The position numbers and the translations under genes were made by a program. A stretch of DNA of 64,000 nucleotides from G963677445 sp963678275 (GTDB lineage: Bacteria; Bacteroidota; Ignavibacteria; Ignavibacteriales; Melioribacteraceae), in assembly GCA_963678275.1 (NCBI GenBank), contig OY782765.1, positions 1,488,001-1,552,000 of the forward strand. Direction: 5' to 3'. This document shows, one piece after another, positions 8,567 to 17,715 of this stretch (position 1 is the stretch's first letter; each line of letters begins with the position of its first letter). The notes under the pieces are model-generated. The model did not search any database. It had not been told where the DNA came from and saw only the letters and a list, made by a program, of their open reading frames with translations.

Positions 8567-9091
8567 AGAATACCTCCCGAAAATACCTTATTTAACGCAT
8601 AGGGATGCGTATACCAATTTGTTCACTCGAATTTTTCCGAATTGGAGTATACAGCCTTAAAGCTGTTATGCTTTTTTTCTTCCTCTCACTATTTTCCGCA
8701 GAATATAGTGAAAACCTTCGGGTTTAACCTGAGGTGAGTTGAAACAGCAGAATAATGGTTAAATGGAAAAAGGATAAGGTGGTTTTCAGTGAAGACCAGT
8801 TTGAGCCCTGTGATGGTATAAAAAGAGGATGAGTCAATATGCTCATTCCAAGAGAGGAGTGTTTCTTATTTATGTAAAATAGAAAAGTATTTCCCGGGAG
8901 AGAAAATGGAGGGATAGAGGATATGTAATATTGCTCGAACATAGACAGAAAAAGATTTCCTTGCTTCTGAACAATTATTAACAGCCTCGAGCTGCAAGGC
9001 ATTTAATTTACAATTATAAACTAAATAATTTTACAGGGAATGTCAATAATGATAAGCTAAATATATTTGAATATTTTTATTTTTAGGACAA
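8567..9091. other. Intergenic region upstream of the [NiFe] hydrogenase operon
   Basis: This is 525 bases between the hydrogenase operon start (8566) and the stop of a histidine kinase gene (9092). It should contain the hydrogenase promoter and the kinase terminator. A cluster of inverted repeats lies at 8595-8652. The rest shows no convincing gene: a minus-strand reading frame at 8724-9002 has no Shine-Dalgarno sequence and no recognisable motif. Confidence 0.6.
8595..8652. promoter_or_regulatory. Nested inverted repeats in the hydrogenase leader
   Basis: ACGCAT (8595-8600) pairs with ATGCGT (8605-8610). GTATACCAATT (8609-8619) pairs with AATTGGAGTATAC (8640-8652) apart from a two-base bulge. 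The elements lie 30-86 bases upstream of the first hydrogenase start codon. They could be an operator or a structured 5' leader. Function is inferred from position only. Confidence 0.4.
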
Positions 9092-11770
9092 TTATTTTAT
9101 CCGCGACCTGAAAAGCAGGGATACTACTGTGCCTCTTCCCTTTTCAGAATCAATATCTATATATACTTTATTCAGATCACAAAACTTTTTAACGAGAGCC
9201 AGCCCCAGCCCGTTGCCCTCATATCTTCTGGTATACCCCTGCTCTTCCTGGCGAAAGGGTTTGAACAGGTTGGGGACAAATTCCTCGGCTATGCCTATCC
9301 CGGTATCTTTTATTTCCACCAAAACCGAATTTTCCGATTCATTTGAGAATATCACCTCCACTTTACCGCTTAAAGTATATTTTATCGCGTTATCAAGAAG
9401 GTTATTAAAAATCTGATTAACTGAATATTCATCGGCAGTTACAAAAGTATTATCGGTAAATCTTAAAATATTGAGTGAAATATTCTTTTCTTCCGCGAGA
9501 TTTTTATATTCCGGGAATAATTTCTCGATAAAATAGGTATAGATATCAATATTTAATGGATTATAATCGTACGATCCCGATAACATCTCCGACATATTAA
9601 TCAGCAGGTCCATTGTCCTGATAATCCGCCTTCCCGCCGAATTAATGCTCTGAAGACATGCGTCCCATTCTCCATCCAGGGTTCCTCTTCCGATTTCCTC
9701 CCTCATTAAAGAACAATAATTAATTATTGTGCTGACAGGAGTTCTTATTTCATGTGACATCTGAGCGAGAAATTCACTTTTCAGGCGGTCTGATTTCTCC
9801 GCTTCATTTTTAGCGTGCATCAGTTCATTCTCAAAGCTCTTTCTTTCTGTAATATCTCTTACCGTAGCGAGAAAAGCGGGTCTTCCCTCAAATCTGATTT
9901 TCGATATCTTTACCTCAGCTTCATACGCTCTGCCCGATTTATGAAGAAGAAGAGTTTCATAAGAATAAGGAACAATTTCACCCAGTGTCCTGCGGTTATG
10001 ATATTCCAGCACCTTTTTCCTGTATTCAGGCGCGATAAAAGATTCGATATTCTTACCAATAATTTCATCGGCCGGATATCCGCATAGTTCACTCATTTTA
10101 TTATTGGTATACCAAATCACGGCATTTTCCACGATTAGTATTCCATCGGCGGCATTATCATAAATGGCCCGAAGTTTGAGCTCACTGTCATAAAGTTTTT
10201 CCAGAGTCGCGGCCAGCTCCTCCTTCTGGTTGGTAATAAATTTATTCTGCTCCTTCAGCTTTCTGTTTATTTTCTGATTGGCAGAATATTTACTTATAAT
10301 GATGATACCGAGAAAGATCACAATGCCGCTGAAAACCAGTAAAGTATTAACAAGGGATTCCTGTCGTTCAATCTGCAACTGCTGTATTTCGGTTTCTCTT
10401 TTCAGCAATTCATTTTCTCTTGTTTTCTGCTCCTGGCTGTACCTGAAGTCTAATTCTTTTATCTGTGCGTTTGCTGCCTTTACCACCATTCTGTCGTTCA
10501 TGGCCTGATACTCAATCTGGTAATCGAGCGCTTCCCTGAAACGGCCGGTTTTCCTGTAATAATCGGATAGAGCCCTTAATGCTGAACTTAACACAGGATA
10601 TAACTTCTCCTCTCTCGCAATCAGAACGCACTTCTCCAGATGCTCTGCCCCCTGGCTTTGAAACTGCATCTTTATAAGCTGCATTCCTGTTTTAAGATAG
10701 GATATCGCGAGATTACTTTTTTCACCAAGTTTCTTCCTGATATTCAGTGAGCGGGTGTAATAATCGAGGGCCCTGTTATTACTCTCTTTCATACTGTAAA
10801 TATCGCCAAGATTACCAAGTGAGGCGGCCATACCTGAACTATCTGTCAATTGCTCATTTATCGTCAGCGATCTAAGGAAGCAGCCCAGCGCCGAATCAGG
10901 TTCCGACCGTAATTTATATATCGTTCCCATGATATCGGAAACAGAGGAGATGCCTTCGGGATTTTCCTCCTCTTCCTCAATTTTAATTGCTTTGCTGAAA
11001 TAATAAACTGCCCGGTCAGTCTGACCAATATTTTTATAAAGCTGCCCCAGATTAACAAGAGCAAAACTTTTTATTCCCGGAATATCTTTATCCATGAAAA
11101 ATTCATTTGCTTCAAAAAAATAATCGAGCGCCTTATCATATACACCCCGCTCATTTAAAATTATCCCGGCATTTACCATAGCCTCATATTTAATTATATC
11201 GGCCGAATCGGACTTTGAAGCTCTCATAGCGCCCTCAAAATAATCGAGAGCAAGCTGAAATTCCCCTTTTCTCTTATAGAGTACTCCAATATTATTTAAT
11301 GAGTAAACTATCTTAAGATTATCACCAAACTTTTGCCACCCCTCTAATTCCTTTAAATTATATCTTATCGCTTTGTCGTAATCATTAAGCTGAAAGAAAC
11401 AATGCCTGATTTTACTCAACAAATTCAGATATCTCCGATCCATTTTATCTACCGGCAACAGGTCAAGCGCCGAAAGGAAATATCCTTTAGCGAGATTATA
11501 TTTTTCGAGTAAAAAAGCTGTTTCACCAATATTTAAATTAGAACTTAAAAATCCATCATTTATACCGTTTTCCCGGGCAATATCATAAGCTTCCAGCGCG
11601 AACTCCAGTGATCTTTCAGGCTTTTTCAACCTGTAAGCTTCTGAAAGATAATTCAGAGTATTAATTTTTTCTATACCTGAAATTCCCTGAAGATCAGCCT
11701 CCAGACTGTCTTCAGTAACATTTTGCTGAAAAAGAAAAAGAAACTCCAAAATAAATAAAAATATATGCAT
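9092..11770 (-). CDS. TPR-PAS sensor histidine kinase
   Basis: This 892-residue protein begins with a hydrophobic, signal-like N-terminus. About ten tetratricopeptide repeats follow (residues about 25-430, e.g. ALDYYTRSLNIRKKLGEKSN), then a coiled-coil stretch, one transmembrane helix near 475-497, a PAS domain (LRAIYDNAADGILIVENA, with GYPADEIIGK), a HisKA domain with the phospho-accepting His in QMSHEIRTP, and an ATPase domain with DTGIGI and GNGLGLALV boxes. The TPRs should lie outside the cytoplasm and bind a protein or peptide partner. The ATG overlaps the last A of the preceding TAA (TAATG), so it is coupled to the GAF/PAS kinase. No receiver domain is attached, and the target is unknown. 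Confidence 0.92.
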   Translation of the reverse strand: MHIFLFILEFLFLFQQNVTEDSLEADLQGISGIEKINTLNYLSEAYRLKKPERSLEFALEAYDIARENGINDGFLSSNLNIGETAFLLEKYNLAKGYFLSALDLLPVDKMDRRYLNLLSKIRHCFFQLNDYDKAIRYNLKELEGWQKFGDNLKIVYSLNNIGVLYKRKGEFQLALDYFEGAMRASKSDSADIIKYEAMVNAGIILNERGVYDKALDYFFEANEFFMDKDIPGIKSFALVNLGQLYKNIGQTDRAVYYFSKAIKIEEEEENPEGISSVSDIMGTIYKLRSEPDSALGCFLRSLTINEQLTDSSGMAASLGNLGDIYSMKESNNRALDYYTRSLNIRKKLGEKSNLAISYLKTGMQLIKMQFQSQGAEHLEKCVLIAREEKLYPVLSSALRALSDYYRKTGRFREALDYQIEYQAMNDRMVVKAANAQIKELDFRYSQEQKTRENELLKRETEIQQLQIERQESLVNTLLVFSGIVIFLGIIIISKYSANQKINRKLKEQNKFITNQKEELAATLEKLYDSELKLRAIYDNAADGILIVENAVIWYTNNKMSELCGYPADEIIGKNIESFIAPEYRKKVLEYHNRRTLGEIVPYSYETLLLHKSGRAYEAEVKISKIRFEGRPAFLATVRDITERKSFENELMHAKNEAEKSDRLKSEFLAQMSHEIRTPVSTIINYCSLMREEIGRGTLDGEWDACLQSINSAGRRIIRTMDLLINMSEMLSGSYDYNPLNIDIYTYFIEKLFPEYKNLAEEKNISLNILRFTDNTFVTADEYSVNQIFNNLLDNAIKYTLSGKVEVIFSNESENSVLVEIKDTGIGIAEEFVPNLFKPFRQEEQGYTRRYEGNGLGLALVKKFCDLNKVYIDIDSEKGRGTVVSLLFRSRIK

Positions 11771-13758
11771 TATATCCGGTCGTTTTTAAATGGAAGAGTA
11801 ATTAAGAATTTACTGCCTTTACCCGGAATACTTTCAACCCGGATTTTACCGTTATTTTTTTCAATAAACTCTTTGCACAATATAAGACCCAGACCTGTAC
11901 CCGCTTCGCTGCGGGTGCCGGGGGTCGTAAATTGCTCGCCGATATTAAATAATTTTTTAATGTCGCGCGGATCAATGCCTATGCCTGTGTCGGCGACGGT
12001 AAGCAATAATTTTTTATCTGATAATTTGCCACTTATATTTACTTTGCCGAATTCCGGTGTGAATTTAATCGCGTTCGATATTAAGTTCCTCAGAACTGTC
12101 TCGAGCATATACCTGTCTGCCGACACACAAAGATTTTCCGGTATACGTTCATTAATTTCTATTGACTTATCGGCAGCGCTTTGTTTATAGAGGTTCATTA
12201 GTTGATAAACCATCTTCGATAGATGCACTTTCTCTTTTCTGAAATCTATCCTGCCGGTTTGTATTCTTGTCCAGTCAAGAAGATTTTTCACCAGGTTAAA
12301 GACGTTGTAAGCAGAATTATTTATTGAAGAAATAATTTCAAGCATTTCGGGTTTTGAAAAATCATCCGCTTCCCTGATTAATAATTCCGTAAGTCCTAAA
12401 AGTGAATTAAATGGTGTTTTAAGATCATGGGCGAGTATGGAGAAAAATTTATCTTTTGCCCGGTTTAGTTCTTCAAGTTCCCTGGAATATTTTTTAATGG
12501 CATATTCTGCTTCCTTACCGGGAGTAACATCCTTGGCAAAAACAGAAATGCCGCCCGCAGAGGGATAAATATTAAATTCATAATATTTTTTCCCATTTCT
12601 CTCACCGAAGTCAATCGCCACACTCATTGCGCGGCCCGATTCCAGAGCAACTTTATGCGCTTCAAAGAGCTCGTCTTTTTCCTCCGAAAGGTTTTTTACA
12701 AGCATCTTTCTGCCGGGATATTTATTTATATCCATTCCAAAAAAAGCTTCCGCCGCCTGATTGGCATAAGTGAACGCCATGTTTTTATCCAGGCCATAAA
12801 GAATGTCAGTAATACTTTCCGCAAGCACTTTAAATCGTTTTTCACTTTCGACAAGCTCTTCCTGAGCCATCTTTCTTTCGATAGAATTGCCAATATTTGC
12901 CGAAACAAAACTGAGCATTTCCAAATCATCATATGTAAGAGCCGATTCATCATCATAGTTCTGGACAACCATAGCGCCGATAATTCTCTCTTCCGCTATC
13001 AGAGGCACCCCCAGCCAGACCTTGCAGGGCGTTCCTATAAGGTCAATCAGACCCTGTTTCTCAAGTTTTTCAATCCCTTCCTCATCAACAAAAAGTGGTT
13101 CCGCCCGTTTTATAACAAGTCCGGTCATCGTTTTTTCGGCAGGAACTCTTTCAAAACTATCCGCTTTATCCACAAAAAATGGAAGTATCAGCTCATCGGT
13201 ATCGCGGTTATAATAGGCGATAAAAAAATTGGTTGTATCAATTGCCCTGCTCAGAATACCCCTGATTCTTTGATAAAGTTCATGAATACCCAAAGTTTCA
13301 TAAACCGAATTACTAATATCATACATTACTCCCTGGATGACATCGCTTCTTCTTCTGAGCATCAGCTCGTTTTTCAAACTGTTATTAATATTCCTGAGAG
13401 CATTCAGGTATTCCCGGCCGGGTTGATCCTTTGAATCATCCAATTGTTCAGAGATATGCCGCACAGCAATTTCCTGTTCAGTCAGCAGCTTATCAATCCA
13501 TTCATCCTTCGATTCTGTTGCACTGCTGTTTAGCTGCAGAATATCCTTTTTCAGACACTCAATTGTTTCGTCATTCAGTAGGTTTTCGGGAAAATAGGAG
13601 GACAATATTTTCAGTAATTTTTCATTATCCGGCACATTATCACCAAAGGTAAATCGAAAAGATTTAGTTACCAATAAGTTTACCTGTTTATTTATAACCA
13701 CTTTACCATTATGTAGTAAAGTGCAAAGATAAAGAAAAACATATAAAAAAGATAACAA
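11770..13758 (-). CDS. GAF-PAS sensor histidine kinase (start uncertain)
   Basis: The longest frame is 662 residues. A helical N-terminal region is followed by a GAF domain (about 135-290), a PAS domain (about 300-410, FKVLAESITDILYGLD), HisKA with SILAHDLKTPFNSLLG, and an ATPase domain with VADTGIGIDP and GTGLGLILC. There is no transmembrane helix except a short hydrophobic run at the extreme N-terminus of the longest frame. That run begins at a TTG without a Shine-Dalgarno and overlaps a perfect inverted repeat, so the true start is probably a GTG or TTG further in (for instance the GTG of VPDNEK, preceded by GGTGA). It is a soluble kinase coupled to the TPR kinase downstream. Confidence 0.88.
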   Translation of the reverse strand: MLSFLYVFLYLCTLLHNGKVVINKQVNLLVTKSFRFTFGDNVPDNEKLLKILSSYFPENLLNDETIECLKKDILQLNSSATESKDEWIDKLLTEQEIAVRHISEQLDDSKDQPGREYLNALRNINNSLKNELMLRRRSDVIQGVMYDISNSVYETLGIHELYQRIRGILSRAIDTTNFFIAYYNRDTDELILPFFVDKADSFERVPAEKTMTGLVIKRAEPLFVDEEGIEKLEKQGLIDLIGTPCKVWLGVPLIAEERIIGAMVVQNYDDESALTYDDLEMLSFVSANIGNSIERKMAQEELVESEKRFKVLAESITDILYGLDKNMAFTYANQAAEAFFGMDINKYPGRKMLVKNLSEEKDELFEAHKVALESGRAMSVAIDFGERNGKKYYEFNIYPSAGGISVFAKDVTPGKEAEYAIKKYSRELEELNRAKDKFFSILAHDLKTPFNSLLGLTELLIREADDFSKPEMLEIISSINNSAYNVFNLVKNLLDWTRIQTGRIDFRKEKVHLSKMVYQLMNLYKQSAADKSIEINERIPENLCVSADRYMLETVLRNLISNAIKFTPEFGKVNISGKLSDKKLLLTVADTGIGIDPRDIKKLFNIGEQFTTPGTRSEAGTGLGLILCKEFIEKNNGKIRVESIPGKGSKFLITLPFKNDRI
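13699..13723. promoter_or_regulatory. Inverted repeat CACTTTAC-N9-GTAAAGTG
   Basis: Perfect 8-base arms lie at 13699-13706 and 13716-13723. The site lies at the 5' end of the GAF/PAS kinase gene, inside the doubtful first codons. It could be an operator for the two-kinase operon, which would also mean that the kinase starts downstream of it. The spacing and AT-rich centre suit a dimeric repressor; no known consensus was recognised. Confidence 0.4.
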
Positions 13759-13794
13759 AACCGTGTTATCGAGAGGAAGTTTTCCAGGAGAGAA

Positions 13795-14412
13795 TCAGGA
13801 TAATTTTTCGATCGCGGCAGCTGTATTTTTCAGCAGCTTATTTACATCGACATTTTTTAATCCGGGACCAGGGTTATAAATTTGTGTGGGGAAGATATTC
13901 CCGCTTTCTCCCAGTTTATCATAAATAGTGTGATGAGGTGAGAACATATAAAGATAAACAGATTTTTTTTCAATATTTTCAACCAGCTCCTCAAGCTTCT
14001 GAAGTCCGAATTCTTTTGTGGTTGAATAAGCGAAATTAGGGAGAGGAGAGGCATCTGTGAAAAGAATAACAATTTTTTTTGAATCTGGATCCCAGTTTGT
14101 TTTCAGAGAGCTGAAGGCGAGAGCGTCAAGAGTTGATTCCGGTTCATCCCCTCCTCCACGGCTTTCAAGTGACATAAACTGCTGACGCAGTTCATCCTCA
14201 CTCGCGGTGAAAGGAAAATCATTAAGCAGATACTCTTTATCCTGAAAAAAATCGCGGTATCCAATTACCCGCGCTTTCCATTCAACTTCCTCAGATGTTT
14301 GCATAGTCTCAAAAAACAGGCTGATTCCTTTTTCAAGCTGAGTAATACAGTTATCCATCGAACTGGTGATATCGACGCAAAATACAATATTTATTCTTTG
14401 CTTTTTTTTCAT
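13795..14412 (-). CDS. von Willebrand factor A domain protein
   Basis: This is a single-domain vWA protein of about 205 residues. The metal-ion-dependent adhesion site appears as CVDITSSMD (a DxTxS variant), with later elements SRGGGDEPESTLDAL and IVILFTDASP. It is cytoplasmic, with no signal or membrane helix. The ATG at 14412 was chosen over the TTG two codons upstream because GGATGG lies at the right distance. It overlaps or abuts the end of the PPP-type phosphatase gene, so the two should work together. Comparable vWA plus phosphatase pairs occur in bacterial signalling and stress (TerY-like) loci; its substrate here is unknown. Confidence 0.85.
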   Translation of the reverse strand: MKKKQRINIVFCVDITSSMDNCITQLEKGISLFFETMQTSEEVEWKARVIGYRDFFQDKEYLLNDFPFTASEDELRQQFMSLESRGGGDEPESTLDALAFSSLKTNWDPDSKKIVILFTDASPLPNFAYSTTKEFGLQKLEELVENIEKKSVYLYMFSPHHTIYDKLGESGNIFPTQIYNPGPGLKNVDVNKLLKNTAAAIEKLS

Positions 14413-14414
14413 TC

Positions 14415-15650
14415 TCAACCATCCATATAGTTAATTTTATTCAGGATATAAGCGGCAACAGATTTTCTTATCTCTTCGGCTGATTCAATATTTTCAAGTT
14501 CCCGGGCATTTATAATAAACTCTGAATTAAAATACAAGTCCTGTATAATTCGGCCGGTATTAATAACTCTCAGCTTTAACATTCTTTTTGGCTCGGAGTA
14601 GATAAAATTATATGGAAGAGAAGCATCGCTCGCAATAAATTTTCTTTCCGCCGCCTCTTCAGGTTTTTTCAGACCCGAGATATGATATGTAAATATATTT
14701 TCAGCGATAAGTGAACCATATTCCCTTATTATACCAAATGATGGAAAAGGAACCACACTTTGATAATAAGATGAAAAGTTCTGGTTGCCCCCGGAAGAAA
14801 AAATTGTTGCGAGGCGCGAATTGAACTTAGTATTAAATCCGAACCTGACCGGTTCATGTCCCCTGATAAGATGTGTAAATTCTGATCTGGCCATAAATGA
14901 TTCAAATTCATCCCTGCTGTATTCAAACCTGCTGTAGTTGCCCTGCCGGCTTCTTTTTTGATCAACAGGATCTCCCCAGAGCATTGAATTGAGCATCTTT
15001 TCCGCTTTACTTCCACTCTCCGGAATATCTTCTCCTGACAATTCTCTTATATTGATTCCAGTATCGACAGCCTCTTCGGGAACTCCCGCGTGGATAAAAA
15101 GATACTCCTTTTCCTCTCTTGCCAAAGTCGCGAAATAAGGAAGTGAGTCAAAATATTCCTTAAAAAGCTGAACAGTTGACTGACGAAAAATTCCTGAAAG
15201 CAGGTTAACAGTTTCAGAAGGAACCACAAGGGAATAGAAGAGGTTCAAGGATTCCTCAAATTTTATGGAGTCATGATTTCCCCTGAGAAAAATACACCGC
15301 TCTTTAAGCAGCAGTTTTAATCCGAATAAAAATTTCAGGGTCTGAATCGGCATGCTTCCGCGGTCGAGAAAATCGCCGAGAAATACAAAGGTGGCATTAT
15401 CAAAATAATTATAATCGGAAAGTGAAAGTTTACGAAATATTTCGGCGAGGGATAAAAAGTCACAATGAATATCGCCAATGACAACAATTCTGTTTTGCCC
15501 CGATATAACTTCCGAAATTTTTCTTTTCTGACCTGAAAGAAGAATATTCAACTCTTCAACAAAGTCCTTTTCAACAGTTTCTATCGCGGTGTTTTCAAGA
15601 TCACTGCCCGCATTATAAATCAAATCAAAAAGAATATTTTTAATATCCAT
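14415..15650 (-). CDS. PPP-family metallophosphoesterase (Ser/Thr phosphatase-like)
   Basis: This 411-residue protein has the three diagnostic PPP motifs GDIHCD (59-64), GDFLDRG (92-98) and LRGNHD (122-127). Later metal ligands appear in FIHAGVPEE and IRGHEPV. The first motif has C where many PPP enzymes have G (GDxHG). The C-terminal 120 residues have no match recognised. PPP phosphatases remove phosphate from Ser/Thr (sometimes Tyr) using a two-metal centre. The vWA protein encoded immediately after it is the likely partner. No Hanks-type kinase is in the window to supply the substrate. Confidence 0.9.
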   Translation of the reverse strand: MDIKNILFDLIYNAGSDLENTAIETVEKDFVEELNILLSGQKRKISEVISGQNRIVVIGDIHCDFLSLAEIFRKLSLSDYNYFDNATFVFLGDFLDRGSMPIQTLKFLFGLKLLLKERCIFLRGNHDSIKFEESLNLFYSLVVPSETVNLLSGIFRQSTVQLFKEYFDSLPYFATLAREEKEYLFIHAGVPEEAVDTGINIRELSGEDIPESGSKAEKMLNSMLWGDPVDQKRSRQGNYSRFEYSRDEFESFMARSEFTHLIRGHEPVRFGFNTKFNSRLATIFSSGGNQNFSSYYQSVVPFPSFGIIREYGSLIAENIFTYHISGLKKPEEAAERKFIASDASLPYNFIYSEPKRMLKLRVINTGRIIQDLYFNSEFIINARELENIESAEEIRKSVAAYILNKINYMDG

Positions 15651-15753
15651 ATAGTATAAAGAATAGCCGGGTAATTTTTATACTTAAGATAAACTTTAGA
15701 AACAGATATTGCAATAATTCAAATCACCGAAACAGAGAAAAATGAGCTTTGTA

Positions 15754-15785
15754 TAAAAAAAAAGCCGCACAAAATTGTGCGGCTT
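15754..15785 (-). terminator. Intrinsic terminator of the [FeFe] hydrogenase cluster
   Basis: Eleven-base perfect arms (AAGCCGCACAA, 15762-15772, and TTGTGCGGCTT, 15775-15785) are followed on the minus strand by a run of about nine T. It starts 14 bases after the hydA-1 stop and should end the long hydrogenase-sensor transcript. Confidence 0.9.
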
Positions 15786-15798
15786 ATTACAAAGCGAT

Positions 15799-17715
15799 TT
15801 ATGCGATATATTTTCCACGCTTTTCATAGTGAGTATGCAGCAGTTTATGTGAGAGATGACTGCAGGGTCCTTCGGTAAGGAATTCTTCATAAAGCTGGAG
15901 AACATGAGGGTTATCATGAGATTTACGAAGTTCAAGAGATTCATCTTCAGCATAGATAGCCTGGGCTCTTTTTGCTCTGATTTCTTCATTGGTCGGGATA
16001 GGCTGACCGCCGCCTCCGAGACATCCGCCCGGACATGCCATAAATTCGATGAAATGACATTCACTGAATTTACCGCCGGCTTTGATATCTTCAAGCACTT
16101 TTTTAGCGTTGGCCGTTCCATGAGCGACCGCGACTTTAAGAGTAGCGCCTTTTAACCAGTCCCAGTTTGGAACGAGAGGTTTCAGAATTTCAGGAACCGG
16201 TCCAACAGCCGGAATCGGAATTTCGGCATATTTGATTCCTTCAAATCCCCTGACAGGAATAACATTAGCGTTATCGAAGATATCTTCCGCTTTTATTCCG
16301 GTAACCAGTTCGGCAACAGTTCTGATAGCAGCTTCCATCACACCGCCTGTCGCGCCGAATATAAGACCCGCGCCTGAAGCGTCGCCAAAAGGATTATCAA
16401 AATGTGATTTAGGCATTTCAGGCAGATGAATACCGGCTTCTTTGATCATTTTTGCCAGCTCACGTGTTGTCAGGCCATAATCGACATCTTTAAAGCCTGA
16501 GTCGGTCATTTCAGGTCGGTTGCACTCAAATTTCTTGGCAGCGCAAGGCATAACAGCAACAGAAACTATGTCTTCAGGTTTAACGCCCGATTTTTGCGCG
16601 TAGAAAGTTTTAATGAGCGATCCAAACATCTGCTGTGGTGATTTGGCGCTGCTGAGGTTGTCAATATATTCAGGATAAAAATGCTCGAGGTATTTTACCC
16701 AGCCAGGTGAACATGAAGTGAACTGTGGAAGGGCGATACTTTCATCTTTTTCCACAAGAGCTTTATATAATCTTAGAATAAGCTCTGTTCCTTCTTCCAT
16801 GATTGTCAGGTCGGCTGTAAAGTTTGTATCGAAAACTTTATCAAAACCGATTCTTCTGAGCGCGGTATTGAGTTCCTGAGTCATTGAATGACCTGCTTCG
16901 AGTCCGAATTCTTCACCGATTGCGGCTCTTGGTGAAGGAGCGGTCTGAATGACCACATGTTTTGTCGGATCATCAATGGCATTCCAGATATCATCGGAAG
17001 GATCATTAGCGTGAAGAGCTCCGGTGGGACATCTGTTTATACACTGACCACAGTTGATACAAACAACATCGCCGAGATCTTTTTCCATAAATGTGCTGAT
17101 ATGTGTAAGATCACCTCTGTCAACTGATTCCAGGACACCAACTTCCTGAAGATCTATACATGTTCTTACGCAGCGTTTGCAAAGAATACATTTATCCATA
17201 TCGCGGACAACCGAAAATGATGAATCGTCAACCGGGAATCTTGATTCTTCCACATGTCCGAATGTAAACTGGTCAACGCCATATTCTTTTGCCAGGCCCT
17301 GAAGTTCGCAATTATTATTACGCACACAGGTATAACATTCGCCATAATGTTCACTGAGCATCAGATCAATAACATGTCTTCTTGCTCTTCTGACCTGGGG
17401 TGTAGATGTTTTTATCTTAATAGGTGAAGTAATAGGATAAGCGCATGCCGCCTGTAATGTTCTCATACCTTCAACTTCGACAACACAAACACGGCAGACA
17501 CCCGCGATGCAAAGGTCATCATGGTGGCAAAGTGTGGGAATATGGATATTATTTTCTCTGCAGGCTTCAAGAATTGTTGTGCCTAAAGGAACAGAAACTT
17601 TCTTTTCGTTGATTTCGATAGTAACCGAACCGCCTATTCCTGAAGGATCTTTTGGTTTTTCAACAGTGTGGGGTTTCTGGCTTTCAGGTGCTCTTAATTT
17701 ATCTTTACTTTCCAT
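15799..17715 (-). CDS. hydA: [FeFe] hydrogenase catalytic subunit HydA-1 of a trimeric enzyme (L1 Cys-to-Ser)
   Basis: This protein has 638 residues from the ATG at 17715, which has GGAGG ahead; the longer frame overlaps hydB too far. Domains in order are a Q/P/K-rich leader, a [2Fe-2S] ferredoxin domain (Cys at about 63-91), the HxxxCxxCxxxxxC cluster (HYGECYTCVRNNNC), two [4Fe-4S] sites (CILCKRCVRTC, CINCGQCINRCP), the H-cluster domain, and the small-subunit tail. H-cluster motifs are L1 TSCSPGW (Cys335, Ser336), L2 MPCAAKKFE and L3 FMACPGGCLGGGGQ. All cluster ligands are present, but the second Cys of the canonical TSCCPxW, the proton-relay residue in well-studied enzymes, is Ser. It overlaps hydB-1 by 11 bases. 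It is the NAD(P)-linked, possibly electron-confurcating type, with altered activity, oxygen response or bias expected. Confidence 0.95.
   Translation of the reverse strand: MESKDKLRAPESQKPHTVEKPKDPSGIGGSVTIEINEKKVSVPLGTTILEACRENNIHIPTLCHHDDLCIAGVCRVCVVEVEGMRTLQAACAYPITSPIKIKTSTPQVRRARRHVIDLMLSEHYGECYTCVRNNNCELQGLAKEYGVDQFTFGHVEESRFPVDDSSFSVVRDMDKCILCKRCVRTCIDLQEVGVLESVDRGDLTHISTFMEKDLGDVVCINCGQCINRCPTGALHANDPSDDIWNAIDDPTKHVVIQTAPSPRAAIGEEFGLEAGHSMTQELNTALRRIGFDKVFDTNFTADLTIMEEGTELILRLYKALVEKDESIALPQFTSCSPGWVKYLEHFYPEYIDNLSSAKSPQQMFGSLIKTFYAQKSGVKPEDIVSVAVMPCAAKKFECNRPEMTDSGFKDVDYGLTTRELAKMIKEAGIHLPEMPKSHFDNPFGDASGAGLIFGATGGVMEAAIRTVAELVTGIKAEDIFDNANVIPVRGFEGIKYAEIPIPAVGPVPEILKPLVPNWDWLKGATLKVAVAHGTANAKKVLEDIKAGGKFSECHFIEFMACPGGCLGGGGQPIPTNEEIRAKRAQAIYAEDESLELRKSHDNPHVLQLYEEFLTEGPCSHLSHKLLHTHYEKRGKYIA

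Noticed and set aside
8724..9002. 92-codon minus-strand frame upstream of the hydrogenase operon
   Set aside because: No ribosome site or recognisable motif, and it covers likely promoter and terminator DNA.
12655..13434. 259-codon plus-strand frame opposite the GAF/PAS kinase
   Set aside because: The minus strand encodes a clear kinase with conserved domains; the antisense frame has a composition typical of a shadow.
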